From positions 1 to 5,264 of the forward strand of contig CAJUBM010000158.1 in assembly GCA_910584735.1 (NCBI GenBank): a DNA stretch of 5,264 nt, given 5' to 3'. Source of the DNA: an uncultured Muribaculaceae bacterium (GTDB lineage: Bacteria > Bacteroidota > Bacteroidia > Bacteroidales > Muribaculaceae). Below the pieces are notes generated by a model. The model did not search any database. It was given only the letters and a program-made list of their open reading frames with translations, and had not been told where the DNA came from. Below, piece by piece: positions 1-5,197 of this stretch; positions within the stretch are counted from its first letter, which is position 1, and every line of letters begins with the position of its first letter. A program made the position numbers and the translations under genes.

Positions 1-6
1 CCACCG

Positions 7-63
7 CCGCCTCTACGGGTGGCCTGCCGTCCCGGAGGTTCGGCGCCACTACCATACGGCTTC
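7..63 (-). repeat. Dispersed intergenic repeat, copy 1 (inverted relative to copy 2)
   Basis: The reverse complement of this 57-base stretch matches bases 5198-5254 at 53 of 57 positions; the differences are at 13, 15, 40 and 56. Read leftwards, as rpmA is transcribed, it can fold into a hairpin: arm 41-49 (GTGGCGCCG on the minus strand) pairs with 26-29 and 19-23, leaving a two-base bulge and an 11-base loop. All four differences lie in the loop or flanks, none in the stem. It lies about 40 bases beyond the rpmA terminator, so it is probably outside that transcript unless there is read-through. I do not recognise the family. Two copies in one small window, at its two ends, suggest a multicopy element in this genome; that part is inference. 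Confidence 0.8.
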
Positions 64-102
64 TATGCTAAGTTCCCACAGTGATGTTTAGCCCACTATA
101 CC

Positions 103-140
103 AAAAAGGCGTTGTGGCCGCAAGGGGGACACAACGCCTT
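103..140 (-). terminator. Intrinsic terminator of rplU-rpmA
   Basis: Bases 106-116 and 130-140 are perfect 11-base inverted repeats (AAGGCGTTGTG / CACAACGCCTT) separated by a 13-base loop. On the minus strand the stem runs directly into TTTTT (103-107). It begins 26 bases past the rpmA stop codon. A G+C-containing stem followed by a T-run in the direction of transcription is the classic rho-independent pattern. Confidence 0.9.
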
Positions 141-166
141 AGAGGGTTATGGCTGGAAATAGAGGA

Positions 167-430
167 TTATGCCTCTGCCAGGGGTTTCACGTTGATGAAA
201 CGGCGGCCTTCCTTACCGGTGGAGAACACCACGGTGCCGTCAACGAGGGCATAGATGGTGTGATCCTTGCCCATGCCTACGTTCAGGCCGGGATGATGCA
301 CCGTGCCGCGCTGACGCTTGATAATGTTGCCTGCCTTGGCGAACTGACCGCCAAAAATCTTAACACCGAGTCGTTTGCTTTCCGACTCACGTCCGTTCTT
401 CGACGAACCTACACCTTTCTTATGTGCCAT
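167..430 (-). CDS. rpmA: 50S ribosomal protein bL27
   Basis: This 87-residue protein is full length for bL27, a component of the large ribosomal subunit whose N-terminal tail reaches towards the peptidyl-transferase centre. The sequence opens with MAHKKGVGSSKNGRES, followed by RLGVKIFGGQ, GNIIKRQRGTVHHPG and VGMGKDHTIYAL, all hallmark blocks of the family. The start is set by the conserved MAHKKG N-terminus; there is no cleavable N-terminal extension of the kind found in Firmicutes. It follows rplU after a 23-base gap on the same strand, the usual rplU-rpmA pairing, and a strong terminator comes 26 bases after the stop. Transcription most likely comes from the promoter upstream of rplU. Nothing appears truncated or damaged. 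Confidence 0.97.
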   Translation of the reverse strand: MAHKKGVGSSKNGRESESKRLGVKIFGGQFAKAGNIIKRQRGTVHHPGLNVGMGKDHTIYALVDGTVVFSTGKEGRRFINVKPLAEA

Positions 431-453
431 TTCGAGTTGTCAGGATTTTCGGG

Positions 454-774
454 TTATGCAATCACGTCTTTAATCACAATCTGAGAGAACATCTGGCGAT
501 GTCCGTTCTTACGACGATAGCCTTTGCGACGTTTCTTCTTGAATACAATCACTTTATCGCCTTTCACGAGGGGACGTTTCACCTCGCAAACAATCTTAGC
601 CCCTTCAACGGTGGGCGCGCCGACTTTTACGGCACCGTCGGCGTCTACGAGCAGGACACGGTCGAATTCGATGGTTTCCCCTTCCTTGCGCTCGTCGCCG
701 AGATAGTGAACATACAGGAACTTGCCGGCTTCAGCCTTGAACTGCTGTCCCTGAATTTCTACGATAGCGTACAT
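454..774 (-). CDS. rplU: 50S ribosomal protein bL21
   Basis: This 106-residue protein matches the usual length of bL21, an rRNA-binding protein of the large subunit. It starts MYAIVEIQGQQFKAE, the expected N-terminal beta-barrel sequence. The basic segment KKKRRKGYRRKNGHRQ around residues 79-94 corresponds to the rRNA-binding GHRQ region of the family, and the protein ends in a short hydrophobic strand (QIVIKDV). The start is fixed by the conserved MYAIVE. It is the first gene of a two-gene unit with rpmA, 23 bases downstream. Upstream lie a roughly 78-base structured leader and a consensus Bacteroidota promoter, so autogenous control through the leader is possible but unproven. Confidence 0.97.
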   Translation of the reverse strand: MYAIVEIQGQQFKAEAGKFLYVHYLGDERKEGETIEFDRVLLVDADGAVKVGAPTVEGAKIVCEVKRPLVKGDKVIVFKKKRRKGYRRKNGHRQMFSQIVIKDVIA

Positions 775-852
775 TTAATCGTATGATATTTAGAAAGTTA
801 TGCCGGCGGGCGGGCAAAAAGCCGCTTATTCCGAAGCCCGTTACGGCCAAAA
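775..852 (-). promoter_or_regulatory. Structured 5' leader of rplU-rpmA (candidate ribosomal-protein leader)
   Basis: If transcription starts about 6-7 bases after the -7 box, the rplU mRNA has a leader of about 78 bases. Its first two-thirds is G+C rich and contains the motif GGCTTTTTG twice (minus strand, within 848-857 and 815-823). Several mutually exclusive helices are possible, for example GCCG(844-847)/CGGC(821-824) or GGGC(836-839)/GCCC(811-814). The last 25 bases before the start are A+T rich. Leaders regulating rplU are established in Firmicutes. I cannot match this one to a known class, so the regulatory role is inferred from location and pairing potential only. Confidence 0.35.
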
Positions 853-858
853 AGCCCA

Positions 859-890
859 CAAAGTTAAGCATTTATCCTCTAACCGCCAAA
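859..890 (-). promoter_or_regulatory. Consensus Bacteroidota promoter for rplU-rpmA
   Basis: On the minus strand, TTTG (887-890) is followed after exactly 20 bases by TAACTTTG (859-866). This is a perfect fit to the Bacteroidota vegetative sigma consensus (TTTG, 19-20 bases, TAnnTTTG). The predicted transcript start is near 852, giving a leader of about 78 bases before rplU. The -33 box falls inside the loop of the inverted repeat 872-912. Confidence 0.8.
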
Positions 891-912
891 TATTTTCGCG
901 GTTAGAGGATAA
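872..912 (-). repeat. Perfect 15-bp inverted repeat overlapping the rplU promoter
   Basis: Bases 872-886 (TTATCCTCTAACCGC) and 898-912 are exact reverse complements with an 11-base A+T-rich loop. The structure lies 61-101 bases after the serS stop, so it could terminate serS transcription, but no T-run follows it on the minus strand. Instead, the promoter -33 box sits in its loop and one arm fills the spacer up to five bases before the -7 box. It could be a serS terminator hairpin, an operator, or both. Confidence 0.75.
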
Positions 913-942
913 GATATTTTTCGCATTGGCATCTCACGCATC

Positions 943-960
943 AAGCCGTGTCGACGGCTT
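943..960 (-). other. Short stem-loop just after serS
   Basis: AAGCCGT (943-949) and ACGGCTT (954-960) pair perfectly around a four-base loop (GTCG on the plus strand). The hairpin begins 12 bases after the serS stop. No T-run follows it in the direction of transcription, so it is at best a weak terminator or an mRNA 3'-end stabilising hairpin. Confidence 0.45.
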
Positions 961-972
961 TAGCGCAATTGC

Positions 973-2244
973 TTAGTCTATTATGGAGAAGCCTGTGTAA
1001 CGACGCAGACATTCGGGCACCACGATGCCCTCGGGGGTCTGGTTGTTCTCCAGCAGGGCGGCGACTATGCGCGGCAGGGCCAGGGCAGAGCCGTTCAGGG
1101 TGTGGCAGAGGCGTGTCTTCTTGTCGGCGCCGCGATAGCGGCATTTCAGACGGTTGGCCTGGTAGGTCTCGAAGTTGGAGACAGACGAGACTTCGAGCCA
1201 GCGCTTCTGAGCTGCCGACCATACCTCGAAATCAAAGGTAATGGCCGATGTGAAGCTCATATCTCCGCCACACAGACGGAGAATATGCCAGGGAAGGCCA
1301 AGATTCTCAAGCAGTCCCTGCACGTGGTCTTTCATCTCCTCCAGGGCGCGGTAGGAATCTTCGGGACGCTCTATGCGCACTATTTCCACCTTGTCGAACT
1401 GGTGCAGGCGGTTCAGACCGCGCACATCCTTGCCATAAGATCCGGCCTCGCGGCGGAAGCAGGCCGAATAGGCGCAGTTCTTCTTGGGAAGCTCGGCCTC
1501 GGGGATAATCACATCGCGGTATATATTGGTAACGGGCACCTCTGCGGTGGGGATGAGATAGAGGTTGTCAAGCTCGCAATGGTACATCTGGGCCTCCTTG
1601 TCGGGAAGCTGCCCGGTGCCGTAGGCCGATGCCTCGTTGACAACGTAGGGGGGCTCTATCTCTGTATATCCGGCCTCGTTGGCCTCGTCAAGGAAGAACT
1701 GGATGAGGGCTCGCTGTAGATGCGCCCCCTTGCCGATGTACACCGGGAACCCGGCTCCCGTTATCTTCACTCCGAGGTCGAAGTCAATTAGGTTGTACTT
1801 CTTTGCCAGATCCCAGTGGGGAAGGGCGTCGTCCCCGAGGTCGGGCATCGGGCCACCGGTTTTCTCAACAACGTTATCCTCAGCCGTGCGCCCTTCGGGC
1901 ACCATGGCGCAGGGAAGGTTCGGTATGGTGCACAGCAGGTCGCGAAGTTCCACCTCGGTCTGGGCAAGCTCCTCGGCGATTATACGCTGGGCCTCCTTAA
2001 GGGCGCCCACACGCGATTTCGCCTCATCAGCCTCATCCCTCTTACCCTGCTTCATCAGGGCGCCGATGGAGGCGGCAATCTTGTTCAGTTCGGCAGCCTT
2101 GTTGTCGTTCTCAAGCTGTAGCTGGCGGCGGCGGTCGTCCAGGGCTATGGCCCGTGCAATAGGCTCGGCTCCGTCAAACCCCTTTATCGCGAGACGGCTG
2201 ACCACCTCGGCGGGGTCGGCCTTTATCTGTTGTAGTGTAAGCAT
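973..2244 (-). CDS. serS: Seryl-tRNA synthetase
   Basis: This cytosolic class II aminoacyl-tRNA synthetase charges tRNA-Ser (and tRNA-Sec where present) with serine using ATP. Its 423 residues are the normal length for the bacterial enzyme. Residues 1-105 form the N-terminal domain, with a long charged helical stretch (about 28-100) expected to be the antiparallel coiled coil that grips the long variable arm of the tRNA. The catalytic core carries GTGQLPD (209-215), the serine-binding TAE (233-235), motif 2 with FRREAGSYG (263-271) and motif 3 NGSALALPR (384-392). The start MLTLQQIKADP is the usual N-terminus. It follows the yqeY-family gene by 32 bases and is probably co-transcribed with it; rplU-rpmA lie downstream under their own promoter. 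No key residue appears missing. Confidence 0.98.
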   Translation of the reverse strand: MLTLQQIKADPAEVVSRLAIKGFDGAEPIARAIALDDRRRQLQLENDNKAAELNKIAASIGALMKQGKRDEADEAKSRVGALKEAQRIIAEELAQTEVELRDLLCTIPNLPCAMVPEGRTAEDNVVEKTGGPMPDLGDDALPHWDLAKKYNLIDFDLGVKITGAGFPVYIGKGAHLQRALIQFFLDEANEAGYTEIEPPYVVNEASAYGTGQLPDKEAQMYHCELDNLYLIPTAEVPVTNIYRDVIIPEAELPKKNCAYSACFRREAGSYGKDVRGLNRLHQFDKVEIVRIERPEDSYRALEEMKDHVQGLLENLGLPWHILRLCGGDMSFTSAITFDFEVWSAAQKRWLEVSSVSNFETYQANRLKCRYRGADKKTRLCHTLNGSALALPRIVAALLENNQTPEGIVVPECLRRYTGFSIID

Positions 2245-2276
2245 AATCAGTCAGTTTGTGGCGGTTATCATCCGGG

Positions 2277-2726
2277 TTAGTTAAGCAGTTCCTTTACTTT
2301 CGCCGAAATGGCGCGTCCCTCGGCCTTACCGGCAAGTTCTTTGGAGGCAACGCCCATCACCTTCCCCATATCGCGGGGACCCTGTGCCCCTACGGCGGCG
2401 ATAATACGACGCAGTTCCCCTTCAAGCTCGGAATCTGAAAGCTGCACGGGCATGTAACCCTCGATGACAGCGGCCTGGGCCATCTCGGCCTGGGCCAGTT
2501 CGGGGCGGTTCTGCTCGGTGTAGATTTGGGCGCTCTCCTTACGCTGCTTTATCATCTTGGCCAGAATCTTGGTGGCCTGCTCGTCGGTAAGTTCGCCGTT
2601 GGAACCCTTGGCGGTCTTCGCCTCAAGGAACTCCTTCTTTATACCGCGCAAGGCTTCGAGTCTGTCACTTTGACGGGCCTTCATGGCGGCTTTTATATCC
2701 TCTGAAATCTGATCGAAAAGAGTCAT
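2277..2726 (-). CDS. yqeY: YqeY-family protein (GatB/YqeY domain)
   Basis: The 149-residue product is a standalone GatB/YqeY-domain protein, close to the family's usual length of about 150. This domain is related to the tail domain that binds tRNA in GatB of the amidotransferase GatCAB, but the cellular role of the standalone form is not settled. Visible family features are an N-terminal helix (FDQISEDIKAAMKARQSDRLEALRG), a central helical block with IKQRKESAQIY, the EGYMPVQLSDSEL segment (about residues 88-100) and the C-terminal DMGKVMGVASKELAGKAEGR signature (about 118-137). The protein is probably cytosolic; no signal peptide or membrane segment is visible. The start ATG lies about 17 bases after a predicted transcript start. 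The gene precedes serS by 32 bases, so a two-gene operon is likely and a translation-linked role would fit. Confidence 0.93.
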   Translation of the reverse strand: MTLFDQISEDIKAAMKARQSDRLEALRGIKKEFLEAKTAKGSNGELTDEQATKILAKMIKQRKESAQIYTEQNRPELAQAEMAQAAVIEGYMPVQLSDSELEGELRRIIAAVGAQGPRDMGKVMGVASKELAGKAEGRAISAKVKELLN

Positions 2727-2813
2727 ATCGGTTTATGTTTTTTCAAAATGCAAAGTTACGGTTTTTCAGAGCATATTATCCGAAAAACCGTAAAAAAATC
2801 AAACATATCGGTT
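2724..2813. repeat. Direct 10-base repeat flanking the yqeY promoter region
   Basis: CATATCGGTT occurs at 2724-2733 (including the yqeY start codon on the minus strand) and again at 2804-2813, enclosing 70 A+T-rich bases that contain the -7 box and the 12-base inverted repeat. It could be chance, a slippage product, a duplicated binding site or a target duplication from an old small insertion. The enclosed segment does not have inverted repeats at its own ends, which argues against a simple insertion. Confidence 0.5.
2751..2793 (-). promoter_or_regulatory. yqeY-serS promoter region with overlapping 12-bp inverted repeat
   Basis: TAACTTTG on the minus strand (2751-2758) matches the Bacteroidota -7 consensus and would start transcription about 17 bases before the yqeY ATG. 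No TTTG is present at the proper distance upstream, so the -33 element is weak or absent. A perfect 12-base inverted repeat, 2756-2767 with 2782-2793 (TTACGGTTTTTC / GAAAAACCGTAA, 14-base loop), overlaps the first bases of the -7 box. It could be an operator or the end of the cdd transcript, though no T-run follows the stem on the minus strand. Confidence 0.6.
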
Positions 2814-2815
2814 AT

Positions 2816-2829
2816 CACGCCACGGCGTG
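2816..2829 (-). other. Short G+C stem-loop just after cdd
   Basis: CACGC (2816-2820) and GCGTG (2825-2829) pair around CACG. The hairpin begins 15 bases after the cdd stop. A T-run exists on the minus strand but about 20 bases further on, so this is not a textbook terminator. It parallels the short hairpin after serS. Confidence 0.35.
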
Positions 2830-2844
2830 GGGAAAAGGCCCGGG

Positions 2845-3318
2845 TCAGAATTCAGTGAACGCCAGGGGGAGCATCGAGGCCACCGAGGGAAGGCGGTAGA
2901 CCGAATCGCGCCCGACGAGCAGCACTTCTACGGGCGCGCCGGCAAGCATCTCATACTCCAGCAGCGACTGGCGGCATGCCCCGCAGGGAGCCACCGGGGC
3001 GGCTACGAACTCCCCGTCGGTGCCACGGGCCGCCACGGCGATTTTCTTGAACTTCGCCTCGGGGTAGCGGGCATGGGCGTAAAAACATGCCGAACGTTCG
3101 GCACACGTGCCCGAAGGGTAGGCCACGTTCTCCTGGTTGGAACCCGGCACCACTTCTCCGTTGTCAAGCAGGATGGCGGCGCCTACACGGAAGTGGGAAT
3201 AGGGGGCATAGCTGCGCTCTGTGGCCTCGCGGGCGGTCTCCACCAGTGCGGCATCCGCAGGGGAAAGCTCGCTATACGAAAGTTCCTCGAAAGGAACGGT
3301 TATAGTTTTCTTCTGCAT
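2845..3318 (-). CDS. cdd: Cytidine deaminase
   Basis: This zinc-dependent pyrimidine-salvage enzyme converts cytidine and deoxycytidine to uridine and deoxyuridine in the cytosol. The 157-residue product is a typical small, homotetrameric-type enzyme. It shows the NQEN nucleoside-binding stretch (61-64), the zinc and catalytic motif TCAE (Cys72 ligand, Glu74 proton shuttle) and PCGAC (Cys112 and Cys115 zinc ligands). YSHFRVGAA at about 40-48 is also a family block. The frame extends upstream to an ATG at 3379-3381, but I chose the ATG at 3316-3318 (MQKKTITVPFEEL). The extra 21 residues match nothing expected, and a plausible -7 box lies between the two starts. It is divergent from the TPR gene and upstream of yqeY on the same strand. 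Confidence 0.95.
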   Translation of the reverse strand: MQKKTITVPFEELSYSELSPADAALVETAREATERSYAPYSHFRVGAAILLDNGEVVPGSNQENVAYPSGTCAERSACFYAHARYPEAKFKKIAVAARGTDGEFVAAPVAPCGACRQSLLEYEMLAGAPVEVLLVGRDSVYRLPSVASMLPLAFTEF

Positions 3319-3339
3319 ACGATTAAGTGTTTCTGCGCA

Positions 3340-3347
3340 TAAAGATA
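3340..3347 (-). promoter_or_regulatory. Possible -7 box for cdd
   Basis: TATCTTTA on the minus strand matches TAnnTTTG except at the last base and would start transcription about 15 bases before the chosen cdd ATG. No TTTG is present 19-20 bases upstream, so this is a weak call. It mainly supports the shorter cdd start. Confidence 0.35.
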
Positions 3348-3388
3348 ACGCTAAATTTTCAAAAAAAGACGAAAACGCCATGATTTTT

Positions 3389-3419
3389 TTTGTCGTTTGA
3401 GGCTAATTGCGTAATTTTG
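3389..3419 (+). promoter_or_regulatory. Consensus Bacteroidota promoter for the TPR-like gene
   Basis: TTTG (3389-3392) is followed after exactly 19 bases by TAATTTTG (3412-3419), a perfect match to the Bacteroidota consensus. Transcription would start near 3425, giving a leader of about 84 bases. The leader holds a possible imperfect hairpin (GGC-AAAAA at 3458-3466 with TTTTTGCC at 3473-3480) and an A-rich stretch right before the start codon, as is common where Shine-Dalgarno sequences are not used. Confidence 0.8.
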
Positions 3420-3508
3420 TGCGCTCCAAAGCGGCCTTTTTCCAGTCCTGGCAAGCAGGCGAAAAAAGACCCTTTTTGCCATGTAAAATAATAAACAATC
3501 ACATACCC

Positions 3509-4228
3509 ATGTCAAAAAAGAAAACCGAAGCTGCCGAAACCGGGCTTGACGAACTCAACGACTCGCTGACCAACGTCACCCGCCGTGTGCAGGAAAACAA
3601 GAAACTTCTGGCCATCATCTCACTCGTAGTGCTGGGCATCTGCGCAATCCTTATCGCATACGTCTACTTCTTCCGCAACCCCGCCATGGCCCGCTCTAAC
3701 GACAGCATCGGAGAAGCCGACCTGGCATTGGCCCAGGGCAACGATTCCACAGCCCTCGTGACATACAAGAAGCTGGCCGATGACGGCTCCTACGATGCCG
3801 GCAACCGTGCCGCCCTCAACGCCGCCATCCTCCTCTACCAAAAAGGTGCCGAGGCCCTGAGCGCCGGCAAGGATGCCGAGGCAAAGAAGAACTTCGAGGA
3901 AGCCCTTCGATACGCCGAGGACTACTCCGAGAAGGATGACATTGTAGGTGCTGCCGCCTACGGCCTGCAGGGTGACTGTCTGGTGAACCTCGACCGTCTC
4001 GACGATGCCGCCGGCAAATTCAACAAGGCAGTGAAGGTGAGCGACAACAACCCCGCCTACACACCTTATTTCATGCTCAAGCTCGCCCGCGTCTACGAGG
4101 CTCAGAAGAAATATGGCGAACAGCTGCGGGTTTTCAAGCAAATCAAGAGCGAATATCCCGCCTACTGCGGACAGCACCGCGTAGACCTTGACGCCATGAT
4201 AGAGCTTGCCACGCTCCGCTCGAAATAA
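3509..4228 (+). CDS. Membrane-anchored TPR-like repeat protein, function unknown
   Basis: The 239-residue product has a polar, lysine-rich N-terminus (1-32) and one strongly hydrophobic segment at about 33-55 (LLAIISLVVLGICAILIAYVYFF). The remaining region, rich in Ala, Asp and Lys, is helical and reads like tetratricopeptide repeats. Examples are the blocks around 66-90, 102-135 (EALSAGKDAEAKKNFEEALRYA), 146-175 (GDCLVNLDRLDDAAGKFNKAV) and 186-213 (ARVYEAQKKYGEQLRVFKQI). The likely topology is a single inner-membrane anchor with the repeats outside the cytoplasm, a protein-scaffolding layout similar to other Bacteroidota anchored TPR proteins. I chose the ATG at 3509; the longer frame starts with TTG at 3407, upstream of and overlapping the -7 box, and so cannot be used from that promoter. 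No catalytic motif is visible. A strong terminator follows 50 bases after the stop. Confidence 0.85.
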   Translation: MSKKKTEAAETGLDELNDSLTNVTRRVQENKKLLAIISLVVLGICAILIAYVYFFRNPAMARSNDSIGEADLALAQGNDSTALVTYKKLADDGSYDAGNRAALNAAILLYQKGAEALSAGKDAEAKKNFEEALRYAEDYSEKDDIVGAAAYGLQGDCLVNLDRLDDAAGKFNKAVKVSDNNPAYTPYFMLKLARVYEAQKKYGEQLRVFKQIKSEYPAYCGQHRVDLDAMIELATLRSK

Positions 4229-4275
4229 CAACCCAATGATGCCCCTCTGACCGCATCACGAAAATAAAACGAACC

Positions 4276-4323
4276 ATGAAAGGCTTGTCCTTCCCCGACA
4301 TAGGGAGGGAGAGCCTTTTTTAA
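4276..4323 (+). other. Candidate 15-codon upstream reading frame in the panB leader
   Basis: ATG at 4276-4278 opens a frame encoding MKGLSFPDIGRESLF and ending in TAA at 4321-4323. It covers the whole terminator hairpin and T-run, stops 12 bases before the panB ATG and is in the same frame as panB. A frame this short can arise by chance and no ribosome site is visible, so its translation is unproven. If translated, ribosomes would melt the terminator stem. Confidence 0.25.
4279..4321 (+). terminator. Intrinsic terminator between the TPR-like gene and panB
   Basis: AAAGGCT (4279-4285) pairs with AGCCTTT (4312-4318), and TCCTTCCC (4288-4295) pairs with GGGAGGGA (4303-4310) with one T-G wobble. 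This gives a 15-pair stem with a small internal loop and a seven-base apical loop, followed by a six-T run (4316-4321). It ends 14 bases before the panB ATG. It could simply end the TPR transcript, or act as a conditional terminator in the panB leader. Confidence 0.9.
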
Positions 4324-4335
4324 TACATCACTGAA

Positions 4336-5157
4336 ATGTCGACAAACACCATAGACAAGCCCCGCAAGGTGACGACAGCCACCTTGCGCAAAATGAAAGC
4401 TGACGGCGAGAAAATAGCCATGCTCACCGCCTACGATTTCGGCATGGCCCAACTCGTTGACCGTTCGGGAATGGACGTGATACTTATCGGCGACTCGGCC
4501 ACCAACGTTATGGCCGGGAACGCCACCACGCTCCCCATGACCCTTGACGAGATGATATACCACGCACGATGCGTGGTGCGCGGCACCACACGCGCCCTTA
4601 CCGTTGCCGACATGCCGTTCGGCTCATACCAGGTGAGCGTGGAAGAGGCCATGCGCTCGGCCATAAGGCTACTTAAGGAGTCGGGCGTAGAGGCAGTGAA
4701 ACTGGAGGGTGGCCGCGAGATTTCCGAGACCATAAAGCGCCTGACACAGGCCGGAATCCCCGTAATGGGGCATCTGGGACTGACACCACAGTCTGTAAAC
4801 CAACTCGGCGGCTACGGACTGCGCGCCAAAGGGGAGGAGGAAGCCGCACGGTTGCTCGAGGATGCAATCGCACTTGAGGAAAGCGGCTGTTTCGCCATCG
4901 TACTCGAAAAAATCCCGGCAGCACTCGCACGGAAGGTATCGGAATCGCTTACCATACCGACCATCGGCATAGGTGCCGGTAACGGCACGGACGGCCAGGT
5001 GCTGGTACTCAACGATATGTTAGGGATGAACGAAGGTTTTCGTCCGAAATTCCTGCGCCTCTACGCCCATCTTGCACAAGACATAGACTGCGCCCTGAAG
5101 CACTACATCTCCGATGTGAAAGCCACCGAGTTCCCCTCCGAGGCCGAATCCTATTGA
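4336..5157 (+). CDS. panB: 3-methyl-2-oxobutanoate hydroxymethyltransferase
   Basis: PanB transfers a one-carbon unit from 5,10-methylenetetrahydrofolate to 3-methyl-2-oxobutanoate, making ketopantoate, the first committed step of pantothenate and coenzyme A synthesis in the cytosol. The 273 residues match the usual length for this TIM-barrel enzyme. Expected active-site residues are visible: the magnesium ligands Asp53 (IGDS), Asp92 (ADMPFGSY) and Glu124 (KLEGG), the catalytic Glu191 (VLEKIP), and the GHLGLTPQS (145-153) and GIGAG (211-215) signatures. The start is the ATG giving MSTNTIDKPRKVTTATLRKMK, of normal length. panC and panD are not adjacent in this window. The gene lies 107 bases after the TPR gene with a strong terminator in between and no recognisable promoter, so how it is transcribed is unclear. 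After the stop, 40 A+T-rich bases lead into repeat copy 2. Confidence 0.97.
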   Translation: MSTNTIDKPRKVTTATLRKMKADGEKIAMLTAYDFGMAQLVDRSGMDVILIGDSATNVMAGNATTLPMTLDEMIYHARCVVRGTTRALTVADMPFGSYQVSVEEAMRSAIRLLKESGVEAVKLEGGREISETIKRLTQAGIPVMGHLGLTPQSVNQLGGYGLRAKGEEEAARLLEDAIALEESGCFAIVLEKIPAALARKVSESLTIPTIGIGAGNGTDGQVLVLNDMLGMNEGFRPKFLRLYAHLAQDIDCALKHYISDVKATEFPSEAESY

Positions 5158-5197
5158 CCATTATCTACCTCTTTATTATATGGTAATCTAAGTTAGT

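Noticed and set aside
7..63. Repeat copy as group II intron domain V (AGCCGTATG similarity on the minus strand)
   Set aside because: Only the 5' strand of domain V resembles it; the complementary 3' strand with the paired ACGGTTC is missing.
149..786. Plus-strand frames opposite rpmA and rplU
   Set aside because: The minus strand encodes clear, full-length bL27 and bL21; the plus-strand products resemble nothing known to me.
1102..2284. Two long plus-strand frames (205 and 201 codons) opposite serS
   Set aside because: They lie wholly antisense to an unmistakable serS, show no recognisable motifs and are the long open frames expected opposite a G+C-rich gene.
3379..3381. Upstream ATG extending cdd by 21 residues
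   Set aside because: The extension resembles no family N-terminus, and a possible -7 box lies downstream of it. The ATG at 3316-3318 gives the usual cytidine deaminase start.
3407..3409. TTG start extending the TPR-like protein by 34 residues
   Set aside because: It lies between the -33 and -7 boxes, upstream of the predicted transcript start, so it would not be in the mRNA.
3620..4563. Minus-strand frames opposite the TPR-like gene and panB
   Set aside because: They overlap genes with convincing products, starts and terminators on the plus strand and have no family features.
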